A stretch of DNA of 64,000 nt from DATFQE01 sp963739085 (GTDB lineage Bacteria; Actinomycetota; Thermoleophilia; Gaiellales; Gaiellaceae): contig CAVTZA010000007.1 in NCBI GenBank assembly GCA_963739085.1, forward strand, positions 186,001 to 250,000, in the 5' to 3' direction. Within the stretch, counting starts at the first letter, position 1; every line of letters begins with the position of its first letter. Both the position numbers and the translations under genes were made by a program. Below, piece after piece: positions 40,606 to 50,124 of the stretch. The notes beneath the pieces are model-generated. The model was not told the origin of the DNA. It was given only the letters and a program-made list of their open reading frames with translations, and searched no databases.

Positions 40606-42171
40606 GACCGTCCTCCACAGTACGTGGCGCTGCGGTTGTCCTCCAGCCGATTGTCACGCGGATACGCCCGCCGGCCGTCGTCCCACTTGCCGACCTGCAT
40701 GCCCACGAGGTCGCCGTCCTCGCGGCCGCAGCCGAGGTTTGCGCGCACGGTGTTCTTCGAGGAGCCCTGGAGCACGATCGCCGGCCGCGGCCCGCCGACG
40801 AAGACGTTGTCCTGGATCAAGTTGCCGTCGCCGCCGACGTCGACGAAGAGGCCGCCGCCGACGATGCGGTTCCCCGTGAACGTGTTGCGGCTCGAGCCCA
40901 CGCCCTCGTGCCACCACTCGACGTTGATCCCGGTGCGCGCGCGGGCGATGACGTTGCGCGAGATCAGCGAGTCGTTCGTCGAGTGCTCGAGGTAGATGCC
41001 CGTCCGCGTCGAGGAGATCCGGTTGCCGACGACGGTGGTGCGCGTGGACGAGCCGACGGTCTCGATCCCGTCCCACCTCGTCCTGCGGATCGTGTTGCCG
41101 ATGATCGCTGCCTCGACCCCGCCGGACCAGATGCCGCCCTCGTTCGTCCCGCAGCGAGGGGTCGTGTTGGGCCTCGTCACGCAGGCGTCGCGCGCCGGGT
41201 CGCGCACGTCCTCGACGCTGTTGTCGAGCGCGAGGGCGTGCAACGCGGCCGCGGGACGGCCGTAGTGCCGCTGCGCGAAGAGAATGCCGAAGTCACGGAA
41301 GCCGCGGATGCGCGTCCGGATCACGCTCGTGTCGCGCGACTGGTCCGATCCGAGCGCGAAGACGCCGGACCCCCCGCGCCCGTCGCTCTCGATCGTCGAG
41401 TCCTGGACCGAGACGTCCGCGTGCGCGCCCCAGACGCTCACCCCGTGCGACCGCACGTGCGTCATCCGGAGCCGCTGGAGCCGGACGCGGTCCGAGCCGT
41501 CGAAGACGGCGACGCCGATGCCGCCCTCCTCGCGGCGCCCACCCCCGCCGCCGTCGATCGTGAGATCGGCGATCCGCACGTCGTCGCCCTTGGCGACCAG
41601 CGCCGCCCAGTAGTCCGAGCCCGCCGGCGGGGCGATGACGGTGCGCGGTCCCGACCCGAGTAGCCTGGCGCCCTGACCGAGCCCCACCCCGTGGATCGGA
41701 TACCGGCCGGGTGCGAGGCGGACGGTCACGCTTCCCCGACGCAGCGCCTGCGAGAGCCGTCCTCAAGCCGTGTGTCGGCGAGGCTGTCAGGAGCCGCGCC
41801 CTCGATGGGCTCACCTTGACGACGATCGACTGCGTCGACGCGCGTCGCCCGTAGTTGTCGACCGCGATCACTCGGAGCTTGTGCCGGCCGGGCCGGAGCA
41901 GTCCGGGCGTCACGTCGAGGACGTACGGAGGCCTCGTGTCCGAGCCGAGCGGCTTCCCGTCCAGCAGGAAGGTGACCGCGACGATGCGACCGCGCGAGGT
42001 CGAGGCCGCGGCCGAAAGCGTGGCGGGGCTCGCGAGCAGCCCCTGCGGCCCGTGATGGCCGAGGTAGCGCACCGCCGGCCCGGCGGCGGTGGCGGTGCCC
42101 GGCGCGGCGGCGAGCGTGCCCCAGATCACCCCGCCGACGAGCCAGCGCGCCCGAAACCGGCGGGTCATCAT
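40602..42171 (-). CDS. Secreted right-handed beta-helix protein with Ig-like domain, two frameshifts as sequenced
   Basis: About 523 residues when reconstructed. ATG 42171 or 42168 starts a signal peptide (RARWLVGGVIWGTLAAAPGTA), then a bacterial Ig-like (Big) module: VRYLGHHGPQGLLASPATLS and VAVTFLLDGKPLGSDTRPPY. The frame breaks near 41808 (one base missing in a GGG/CCC run) and near 41757 (one missing). Restoring both gives LADTRLED, LSQALRRGSVTVRLAPGRYP and then a parallel beta-helix (PbH1) domain of 12-14 coils, e.g. GVSVWGAHADVSVQDSTIES and GIYLEHSTNDSLISRNVI. Such proteins bind or cleave polysaccharide (lyase, epimerase or lectin). Overlaps the Wzz gene start. Confidence 0.8.
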
Positions 42172-42173
42172 GG

Positions 42174-42857
42174 CTATTGCCAGGCGGCCATCAGCACGAT
42201 GATCGCGACGATCGCAGCGACGACGATGACGACGAAGTTCGCTGCGAGCACCATGATCAGAACCCTCTGGGGATCCCGCGCGCGCTGCGCGGATTGCCCC
42301 GTCGGGCGCGCTGTGAGGCCTTGCTCGCCGGGCTCTTGCGTCAGCGCGGTCTTGGGCTTGCTCGGGCGTCGCTCTCCGGCGCCCTGCCAGTTGACCGCGC
42401 TCGCGAGCACGTCCGTGATCAGCTGGTTGAGGCTGACGCTCTCGCGCTCGGCCGCACGGGTCAGCTCGCGATGGAGGCTTCGGGGCATCCGAAGCAAGAG
42501 CCGGCCGCTGTACGTCGTCTTCCCGGCCGGCTCCGGGACCTCCCGGCCCTCCTCCAGAGCTGTCGCGATCCACGCCGAGATGGCGTCCTGAACACCGCCG
42601 ATCGCCGCGTCGCGGGTCTTTCCCGCGCTGGTGCAACCGGGAAGCTCGTCCACCGAGGCGACCCAACGCTCCTCGCCGCCGACCTCCTCGCGATCGACCG
42701 TGACCCTGTAGGGCCGGTCGGCGAGCTCCTTCGCCGTCGGGGCACGCTGACGCCGACCGCTGCTCATCTTTGCGGCCCGGGCTGGAGTGGGCCGCTGGTC
42801 CCCGCTCCAGGTTTTTGGGCGGCGAGCTGCCGAATCGACACCAGTTTGCCGCGTCAT
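42174..42857 (-). CDS. HicB-like/ribbon-helix-helix protein with a C-terminal transmembrane helix
   Basis: Up to 227 residues (ATG 42857) or 197 from ATG 42767. Three parts are visible: a HicB-type partial RNase H-like fold (YRVTVDREEVGGEERWVASV, DELPGCTSAGKTRDAAIGGV), a ribbon-helix-helix DNA-binding domain (SGRLLLRMPRSLHRELTRAA, SVSLNQLITDVL), and, after a linker, one membrane helix (VLIMVLAANFVVIVVAAIVA). No HicA toxin gene is adjacent. ATG 42857 overlaps the sigma-factor stop as ATGA, and the beta-helix gene follows after 2 nt, so it sits inside the sigma-EPS operon. A membrane-tethered regulator is likely. Confidence 0.8.
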   Translation of the reverse strand: MTRQTGVDSAARRPKTWSGDQRPTPARAAKMSSGRRQRAPTAKELADRPYRVTVDREEVGGEERWVASVDELPGCTSAGKTRDAAIGGVQDAISAWIATALEEGREVPEPAGKTTYSGRLLLRMPRSLHRELTRAAERESVSLNQLITDVLASAVNWQGAGERRPSKPKTALTQEPGEQGLTARPTGQSAQRARDPQRVLIMVLAANFVVIVVAAIVAIIVLMAAWQ

Positions 42858-43729
42858 TCTAGGCCGTTGCTCGTCAAGGACAAGGCTGCCGGGTCCGGTG
42901 CAGGGTCGGGGACTGCGCGCGGGTCGCGCTCGATCTCCGCACGGACCTTCTCCAGCGCGCGTCGCGTCAGGCGGGAAACGTGGATCTGGGAAATCCCGAC
43001 CTCCCTGGCGATCTGCTGCTGGCTGAGCCCGCGGAAGTAGGCGAGGTGGAGGAGCCGGCGCTCGCGGGAGTCCAGGACACGGAAGCCCCGCGCCAGCAAC
43101 ACGCGGTCCTCTCCCAGCTCGTAGCCACGCTCGAGCTCACCGGACGACTGCCGGCCCCGGGCGTCGTCGTCGAACACGCCGGGCTCCAGCGGCAGGGGCG
43201 CCTCCGACCGCTCCGTCAGCACCGCCTCCACCACCTCCTCGCGGGGCGCCCCCAGTTCCTTGGCGACCTTCGCCAGCGCTCCCGGCCGGTCGAGCTCGCC
43301 GCGGACGCCGGCGTCGCTCGCGGCCACGCTCCGCCGCAGCTCCTGCAGGCGCCGCGGAATCCGGACCGGCCAGGGTCGGTCGCGCAGGTACCTCTTGATC
43401 TCACCGTCGATCGTCGGGATCGCCAGTGCCCCGAGGTCGACTCCCCGGTCGAGCCGGTACCGGTCGATCGAGTTGATCAGGCCGATCGCACCGATCTGGA
43501 CCAGGTCCTCGAGCGGCTCGTGGCTGCCGGCGAAGCGGGCGGCGCGGCTTCGGACGAGCGGGAGGTACTGCTTGATCAATCGGTCTCGCGCAGCGAGGTC
43601 GCCGTGCTCGTGGTAGGCGCGAAGAAGCCGTCGCGCCTCGCTACGGCGTCGTGCCGGCGGCGGGAAATTTGAGCGCCCGGCGCTCGGCTGTCCGGGCGCT
43701 CTTTTTGCCAACCCCAAAGTAACCGACAC
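42854..43729 (-). CDS. RNA polymerase sigma factor of the SigB/SigF-like stress group
   Basis: 291-residue group 3 sigma factor. Region 2 is RDRLIKQYLPLVRSRAARFA, EDLVQIGAIGLINSIDRY and the SigB/SigF-type PTIDGEIKRYLRD. Region 3 is VAKELGAPREEVVEAVL. Region 4 is LDSRERRLLHLAYFRGLSQQ followed by the helix-turn-helix IAREVGISQIHVSRLTRRAL. The start is GTG 43729; the first ~25 residues are not conserved, so a later start is possible. No anti-sigma (RsbW-like) gene is nearby. Instead it is coupled to the HicB/RHH membrane protein and the beta-helix and Wzz genes, which suggests it controls this operon. Confidence 0.9.
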   Translation of the reverse strand: MSVTLGLAKRAPGQPSAGRSNFPPPARRRSEARRLLRAYHEHGDLAARDRLIKQYLPLVRSRAARFAGSHEPLEDLVQIGAIGLINSIDRYRLDRGVDLGALAIPTIDGEIKRYLRDRPWPVRIPRRLQELRRSVAASDAGVRGELDRPGALAKVAKELGAPREEVVEAVLTERSEAPLPLEPGVFDDDARGRQSSGELERGYELGEDRVLLARGFRVLDSRERRLLHLAYFRGLSQQQIAREVGISQIHVSRLTRRALEKVRAEIERDPRAVPDPAPDPAALSLTSNGLE

Positions 43730-43797
43730 TGAAATCCTTCCGTCCTCTCCGCCACTATAACGCGGGATGCCCCGGAACCACGAATATCATATTTTCT

Positions 43798-43820
43798 ACT
43801 CCAACGTCGCTGGTTGGAGT
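43798..43820. promoter_or_regulatory. 8-bp inverted repeat upstream of the sigma-factor gene
   Basis: ACTCCAAC (43798-43805) and GTTGGAGT (43813-43820) are perfect complements around a 7-nt spacer. They lie about 70 bp upstream of the sigma-factor start in an unusually AT-rich stretch for this genome, which also contains TTATAGT (minus strand, about 43755-43761) as a possible -10 box. A regulator-binding site is plausible. Confidence 0.4.
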
Positions 43821-43852
43821 CCGTCACTGCGGGGTAATTCATTTATCAGAAG

Positions 43853-44593
43853 ATGACTCACCGACCGTGTTCCTTCGTGCTCCACAATCCTCGGTCCCCC
43901 CGAGCACCTCGCTCGCCGCAGCCGGTCGGTCGTCGCCGCCGCGTCTTCTCCTGCCGCGCTGGACGCTTAGGGCGCGGGCGCCTCAGCATCATGGCGATCG
44001 TCCTGGCCGCGCTCGCGGTCGCGCCGGCAGGTCTGGCCTCGCAGGGCCGTCCCACAGCCCCCGAGAAGGCCGTCTCCCCATGGAGAATGGCGGTATCACG
44101 GCAGTATCACCAGCGATACCGACCCGCTGACCACATCATCGCGGCGATGGCCACCGTAGACCGCCCGACCGGAGATGAGCTCGCCTCTGCAGCGGCACGG
44201 AGCGGCCTGAACACTGCGTTCCCTCCGCGCGGCCAAGTCGGGAGCCACGACCTTTACACCATCATTTACGGCATCTCGGCGATATCAAAGAGCGAGAATT
44301 TCGCAGTATCATCAAACAGCCGTGGCGATGTACACGAACCCATATCTAGTGGGGATAAGTTCAGCGGTATCGGGGCTTCTAGTTGCGCTGAGACCTTCGT
44401 AACGAGTCAGCAGTGCGTCCACGGAACCGGAGCCGCGACGCTCCGCGCGCCGGACATCGCAGGCGAGCTCGAGAGGACCGGCATGATGGTCCGGATCGGC
44501 ACCGTGCTCGGGCTGGCGTACGTCGCCTTTCTGTTCCTCTGGTTCTGGGCGACGCGGATCAGACCCGCCCCCGAGCGAGGCGCCCGAGTGTGA
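43853..44593 (+). CDS. Uncertain gene in an atypical-composition segment; possible exported protein or small membrane protein
   Basis: An ATG frame of 246 residues spans the segment. It contains a signal-peptide-like stretch (MAIVLAALAVAPAGLASQG from 43991) and a C-terminal membrane helix (GTVLGLAYVAFLFLWFWA). The middle (about 44080-44420) has lower GC and codon use unlike neighbours, and no recognisable domain. A separate small gene may start at ATG 44483, preceded by GAGAGGA at good spacing, giving a 36-residue membrane peptide MMVRIGTVLGLAYVAFLFLW and onward to 44593. I cannot choose between a single 246-residue gene and a 36-residue gene behind mostly non-coding DNA. Confidence 0.35.
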   Translation: MTHRPCSFVLHNPRSPRAPRSPQPVGRRRRVFSCRAGRLGRGRLSIMAIVLAALAVAPAGLASQGRPTAPEKAVSPWRMAVSRQYHQRYRPADHIIAAMATVDRPTGDELASAAARSGLNTAFPPRGQVGSHDLYTIIYGISAISKSENFAVSSNSRGDVHEPISSGDKFSGIGASSCAETFVTSQQCVHGTGAATLRAPDIAGELERTGMMVRIGTVLGLAYVAFLFLWFWATRIRPAPERGARV

Positions 44594-44610
44594 GTCTTTG
44601 CTCATGGTGA

Positions 44611-44639
44611 TTGACACGCCGCTCGAATCCTTGTAATAA
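44611..44639 (+). promoter_or_regulatory. Near-consensus sigma-70 (SigA-type) promoter
   Basis: TTGACA at 44611-44616, a 17-nt spacer, then TAATAA at 44634-44639. It points toward the Pro-rich exported-protein gene whose ATG is at 44697. It is the best -35/-10 match I noticed in the window. Confidence 0.65.
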
Positions 44640-44696
44640 CCTGGGCTGCAGCACCTGCGACTGGGGGAGCAGTCCTGAGGGTCACTGCGGGGACAC

Positions 44697-45271
44697 ATGG
44701 CGTCTCGTCGGCGTCGCGCCGAATCGGGCGGACACTGGCACTCGCCTGCCTGCTGCTCGGCTACGGGGGAGGCTCCGCGCTCGCGCAGGGGCCCGCGCCG
44801 GAGCCGGCTCCTCCGAGCGCCCACGGTCCGCGCCCCCTTCCCGTTCCGTCCGCGCCCAAGCACCAGCCACCGCCTTCACCGCCGCCGGCGCCGCCTGCGA
44901 CTCCACAGCAGTCCTCACCACCGCCGGCCGCCTCGCGCTCCGCTCCCCCGGCCACCGCTGTCATCGTCCAGCCGCCGCCGGCCGTCGCGACACCGCCGTC
45001 GCCGCCGCCCGCGGCCGTCGTCCGCAGAGCGCCTGCGAAGCCCGTGAAGCGCGCCCAGGTCGCTCCGAAGCGCTCGGACAAGAAGGCGACGGGGCGCGCC
45101 GACCGGAGCCCGACGAAGGCGTTGAGCGCCCTTCCGAGGCCGTCGGTGAAGAGCGCCGCGGCGCACTCGGATCGTCTGCTCTTCGCCGGCGGATTGCTCC
45201 TCCTCGTCCTCGCGGTCAGCGAGGGCGTGATCCTGACGGTGTCCGTCCGGTCGCTGCGGCTCAGCGGGTAG
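44697..45271 (+). CDS. Pro-rich exported, C-terminally membrane-anchored protein, one frameshift near the start
   Basis: The frame ending at 45271 reads upstream without stops as IGRTLALACLLLGYGGGSAL, a signal peptide ending at AQG, then ~75 residues very rich in Pro (PPPSPPPAPPATPQQ), a basic region (KPVKRAQVAPKRSDKKATGR) and a C-terminal hydrophobic helix (LLFAGGLLLLVLAVSEGVIL). That frame has no good start codon. ATG 44697 in another phase gives MASRRRRA; adding one base near 44717 joins the two into a normal signal peptide. Likely a wall-spanning protein. It precedes the convergent giant repeat-protein gene and overlaps it by 11 bp. Confidence 0.6.
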
Positions 45272-48200
45272 CGCGCCGCGAGCGAACGACCACGAACGTG
45301 CTCGAGCCGATCATCCGGCCGTAGTTCTTGGCCGCCCGTGCACCGAAGCCGGGCCAGACGAACCAGCGATAGCGGCCGGGCTCGAGCCGGTACGTCCGAC
45401 CCCGGTAGCGCCAGGTCTTGGCCAGCCGAAGCGACGTGCTCCCGGGCCAGGAGCTCAGGATGCGCCCCTTCCGCCAGAGCTGGACGTTGTAGTACGTCGC
45501 CTTCGGGACCGCCTTCCAGGCCAGGAGCGGCGGCGTCACGACCTTCGCGCCGGCAGGAGGCCCGTAGAGCGGCGCCGTGGGCCGCGCCTCCACGGACCCG
45601 AAGGCGGCGTTCCGAGCCTCGTCGAACCCGGTCAGCCGGTAGCGATAGCGCACGCCGTTCTCGACCGTGCGATCGGTGAAGGTGTCGCCGGCACCTCGGT
45701 ACACGACGCGCTCGCCCGCCCGCCCGACCACCGAGCGCGCGAGCTCGACCGCCGTCGTGTCCGTCGAGACCGTCCAGGTGACCACGGCCGAGCGGTTGCC
45801 CGCTTTGACCTTCACGCGTGCGACCGACGGCGCCGTGCCGTCGTACTGGAGCCGGAAGGAGCCTGCTGCGCTCTCGTTGCCGGCGCGATCGCGGCAGGAG
45901 CCACTCAGTAGCACGCTGGACACGTCGGGGCCCCCGTAGCCCACGCGCGCGCAGGCCTCGACCTCGGAGACCGCGTCGGCACCCAGGAAGTCGACGCCGA
46001 CCGGCCGGTTGTACCAGCCGTTCGCATCGGCCGCCCGGTCGGGGTGCGCCCCCGTCACCTGCGGCGGCGTGGCGTCATAGCTCAGCGAGAATGTCCCCGC
46101 GCCCACGTTGCCGGCCCGGTCGAAACAGCTACCGACAGCGACGGCGGCACGGTTGTCCGGCCCGTCGTAGCCCTCGACCGGAGCGCAGGACTCGAGGCCT
46201 GCGACCGCGTCGCTGCCGGCCAGCTCCAGGCCGACCGGATGGTTGTACCAGCCGTTGTGATCCGGTGCTCGTGCCGGGGTGACCGCGACGGTTGGCCCGC
46301 GCGCGTCGTAGCGAAGGGGGAACGCCTTGCTGCCGCTGTTCCCCGCCCTGTCGACGCACGCCGCCATGAGCGAGGCGTTCGAGGCGTCGGGGCCGTCGTA
46401 GACCGCCTCGGGGCACGACGCGATGCCCGCGGTCGCGTCGTCGCCTTGAACCGTGAACCCGACTGGACGGTTGTACCAACCCGCGTGGTCCGCCGGCCTC
46501 AGCGCAGACGCGCCGCTGACCAGCGGCGCCGTCGCGTCGTACTTGAGCGCGAAGCCGGCCGATGCGCTCGCGTTGCCCGCCCGGTCGCGGCACGAGCCGC
46601 TCGCCGAGGCCGACGAGCTGTCGGGGCCGCCGTAGGTCAGCCGGGTGCAGGCCTCGATGCCGGAGGTCGGGTCGGCGCCCTCGAAGTCGATCGTGACCGG
46701 GTCGTTGTACCAGCCGTTCGCGTCCGGAGCCCGGTCCGGCGCGGCGTCGACGTCGACCGGCGCGGTGGCGTCGTAGCCGAACGCGAACGAGCGCGTCGCG
46801 ACGTTCGCCGCCATGTCCTTGCAGGTTCCGCCGACAGAGGCGTTCGACCGATCCGGCCCCGAGTAGCCCTGCGGCGGAACGCACGAGTCGAGGCCCGACG
46901 TGACGTCGCTGCCGCCGAATCCCACCGTCAGTGTGTGGTTGTACCACCCGTTCGAGTCGGGCGCCCGTGATGGAACGGGCTGCGCCATGACCGGCGCCGT
47001 CGCGTCGTACTTGAGCGCGAACGTGCTCGTCGCGCTCGTGTTCGCGGCCTTGTCGCGGCACGAGCCGGGCACGGAGGCGTTCTGGTTGTCCGGGCCCGAG
47101 TAGGCCGCCTGTGTGCAGGAGTCGACACCCGAGGTGGCGTCGCTGCCCTGGAAGCCGACCGTCAGCGCGTGGTTGTACCAGCCGTTCGCGTCGGCGACGC
47201 GCGAGGGCGTAGAGCCGGTTACCTGCGGCGCCGTCTGGTCGTACTTGAAGCCGAGCGACTGCGTCCCCGCGTTCCCGGCCACGTCGGTACAGGAGCCGCC
47301 CACGGACGCGGTGGCGCTGTCCGGCGCGTTGTAGGTCTTCGGGGCGACGCAGGACGCGAGACCCGAGGTCGACGTCCGTCCCGCCGAAGGTGACCGTCAG
47401 CGCGTGGTTGTACCAGCCGTTCGCGTCGACCGCGCGTGACGGCGTCGCCGTCACGGCGGGCGCGTTCGCGTCGTACTTCAAGGACAGGGACGCGAGCCCG
47501 TCGTTGCCGGCGACGTCGAAGCAGAGGCCGCTCACGACCGCGTTCGGCGTGTCGGGGCCGCTGTAGCTCTTGGGCGCGTCGCAGGACGCAATCCCCGAGG
47601 TGACGTCGCTCCCCGAGAAGTTGACCGACAGGCCGTGGTTGTGCCAGCCGTTGGCGTCGGGGGCACGTGACGGCGACGCGCTGGCCTGCGGATCGGTCGC
47701 GTCGTACTTGAGCCCGAACGAGCGCGAGCCGGTGTTCCCGGCCTTGTCGGTGCACGACCCGCTCACCGACGCGTTCGCGTTGTCGGGGCCGGAGTACGCC
47801 TTGGGCGCCTCGCACGAGTCGACCTGTGACGTCGCGTCGCTCCCGGCGAACGTGACGGTGACCCCGTGGTTGTACCAGCCGTTCGAGTCCACCGGCCGCG
47901 ACGGCGTGGTGGTGACCTGAGGAGCGGTCGCGTCGTACTTCAGCCCGAAGCTGCTCGACGCGCTCTGGTTGGCCGCCTTGTCGCTGCACGTGCCCGTGAC
48001 CGAGGCGTTCGCGCTGTCCGGGCCCGAGTAGCCGACCTGGGAGCAGGTGTCGATGCCCGACGTGGCGTCGTTCCCGGCGAACGTGACCGTGAGCGCGTGG
48101 TTGAACCAGCCGTTGGCGTCGGCGCTCCGCGACGGCGAGGCGCCGGTGACGACGGGGGCCGTCGCGTCGTACTTGAGCGGGAAGCTGCTCGTGGCGCTCT

Positions 48201-50116
48201 GGTTGGCCGCCTTGTCCCGGCAGGAGCCGGTCACCGAGGCGCCCGCGCTGTCCGGGCCCGAGTAGCCCGCCTGTGTGCAGGTGTCGACGCCCGAGGTCGC
48301 GTCGCCGCCGAGGAAGGTGACGGTGAGCGCGTGGTTGTACCAGCCGTTGGCGTCCGCCCCGCGTGACGGGTTCGTGCCGGTCACCTGCGGCGCCGTCTGG
48401 TCGTACTTGAAGCCGAGCGACTGCTGGCCCGTGTTGCCTGCGACATCCGCGCACGTGCCGCCGACCGAGGCGTTCGCGCTGTCGGGCGTGTTGTACGTCT
48501 TGGGCGCCGCGCACGAGTCGACGCCGGACGTCGCGTCCGCGCCGGCAAAGCTGACCGTGAGCGCGTGGTTGTACCAGCCGTTCGCGTCCGCGCCGCGCGA
48601 GGGGAGCGCCGTGACCTGTGGGCTGGTCCCGTCGTACTTCAGGCCGACCGACCTGGAGGCGCCGTTCCCGGCCTTGTCGCTGCAGGACCCGGTCACCGAG
48701 GCCGTCGCCGAGTCCGGGCCGGAGTAGCTCTGCGGGGCGCTGCAGGCGTCGACGCCGGAGGTCGCGTCGCTGCCGTTGAAGCTGACCGAGAGCGCGTGGT
48801 TGTACCAGCCGTTCGCGTCCGCGCTCCGCGCCGGCGCGGGCGTCACGAGCGGCGCGGTCTGGTCGTACTTCAGCGGCACCGAGCGGCTCCCGACGTTGCC
48901 GGCGAGGTCGGTGCAGGTTCCGCTGACCGAAGCCGTGGCGCTGTCCGGCCCCGAGTAGTTCTGGGCGGGCACGCACGAGTCGACGCCGGAGGTGGCGTCG
49001 GTGCCGTTGAAGCCCACCGAAAGCGCGTGGTTGTACCAGCCGTTCGCATCGGTCTGGCGCGACGGCGTGCCGTTCACCTGCGGCGCGGCCGCGTCGTAGG
49101 CGAGCGCGAGCGTGCTCGAGCCGCTCACGTTCCCCGCCAGGTCGCGGCAGGTACCGGGTACCGACGCCGCCGCGGCGTCCGGGCCCGCGTACGTCGCCTG
49201 CGTGCAGCTGTCGACGCCCGAGGTGGCGTCGCTGCCCGAGAAGGTGACGGTGACCGCGTGGTTGTACCAGCCCTTCGAATCCGGCTGCCGCGACGGGCTC
49301 TTCCCGGTCACGGCCGGGTCGGTCTCGTCGTACTTGAGCGCGAACGCCTTCGAACTGCTCGGGTTTCCCGGCGATATCACGGCACGAGCCGTTCACCACC
49401 GTGGAGGGATCGTCCGGCCCGGAGTACGTCACGCCGGTGCAGGTCTCGACGCCCGAGGTCGCGTCGCTGCCCGAGAAGGTGACGGTGACCGCGTGGTTGT
49501 ACCAGCCGTTCTTGTCCACCGCGCGCGACGCGCTGCCGCCGTTGTTCTGCGGCGCCGTCGCGTCGTACTTGAGCGAGAACGGAGCCTGGCCGGTGTTCCC
49601 GGCCATGTCGGTGCAGGAGCCCGTGACGCTCGCGCCGGCACTGTCCGGTCCCGAGTAGGTCTTGGGCGCCGAGCACGAGTCCAGGCCGGACGTGGCATCG
49701 CTGCCGGCGAAGCTCACCGAGAGCGCGTGGTTGTACCAGCCGTTGGCGTCGGCAGCACGGGCGGGGGTGGAAGTGGCGCCGGGAGCGGTCTTGTCGACCC
49801 TGAAAGTCTTCGAAACCGAGGTGATACCACCATCGCTCTCGGCCGTGCAGGTCAGCGTGATGCCCGTAGTATCAGCGCTGAGCGTCCGGGCATCGCAACC
49901 TTCTGTCGACAGGATGATCGACTCGGGATCGACGATGCTCCAGTTGACGGTGACAGTGGTGACGTACCACCCGTTCGAGCCCAGCGTGCCCGAGATGATC
50001 GGCGTGACGACGGGCGGAGTCGGGTCACCTGGCACGTCGGGTGCCGTGCCGGCCGCGCCGGGCGTGAGCAGCAGGCCGACGACGACGAGGGTCAGGATGG
50101 CGGCGTGACGGCCCAC
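45261..50116 (-). CDS. Giant secreted tandem-repeat Ig-like surface protein, two frameshifts as sequenced
   Basis: About 1,617 residues when reconstructed, from GTG 50116 (GGAG 7 nt upstream). Order: signal peptide (ILTLVVVGLLLTPGAAG), a divergent first module (PPVVTPIISGTLGSNGWYVT), then ~17 repeats of ~78 residues with the pattern D-x-x-A-P...D-x-N-G-W-Y-N-H...D-A-T-S-G-x-x-x-C...Y-x-G-P-D...G-x-C-x-D-x-A-G-N. Each carries one Cys pair that probably forms a disulfide. A fibronectin-III-like domain (SAVVTWTVSTDTTAVEL) and a ~90-residue C-terminal domain (TPPLLAWKAVPKATYYNVQL ... RYRWFVWPGFGARAAKNYG) end it. Single extra bases near 49365 and 47370 break the frame. Likely an extracellular adhesin or stalk. 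Confidence 0.82.
45850..49790. repeat. Tandem ~228-237 bp coding repeats (about 17 copies)
   Basis: The motif GGTTGTACCAGCCGTT, or a one- or two-base variant, recurs at intervals of about 228-237 bp (for example near 46007, 46241, 46469, 47633, 47866, 48334, 48802, 49264, 49495 and 49729), encoding the NGWYNH core on the minus strand. Copies in the middle (47.6-49.8 kb) are the most alike; those near the 3' end of the gene (45.9-46.7 kb) have drifted. This pattern fits recent unequal-crossover expansion of the central repeats. Confidence 0.85.
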
Positions 50117-50124
50117 TGGTGCTC

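Noticed and set aside
44312..44863. Leftward 183-codon frame
   Set aside because: It runs antisense across a clear promoter and signal-peptide region, and its translation has no domain or membrane pattern.
45850..49790. Regularly spaced repeats that could be taken for a CRISPR array
   Set aside because: The period is ~230 bp, the repeats are coding and diverged, and no cas genes are present; it is a protein repeat.
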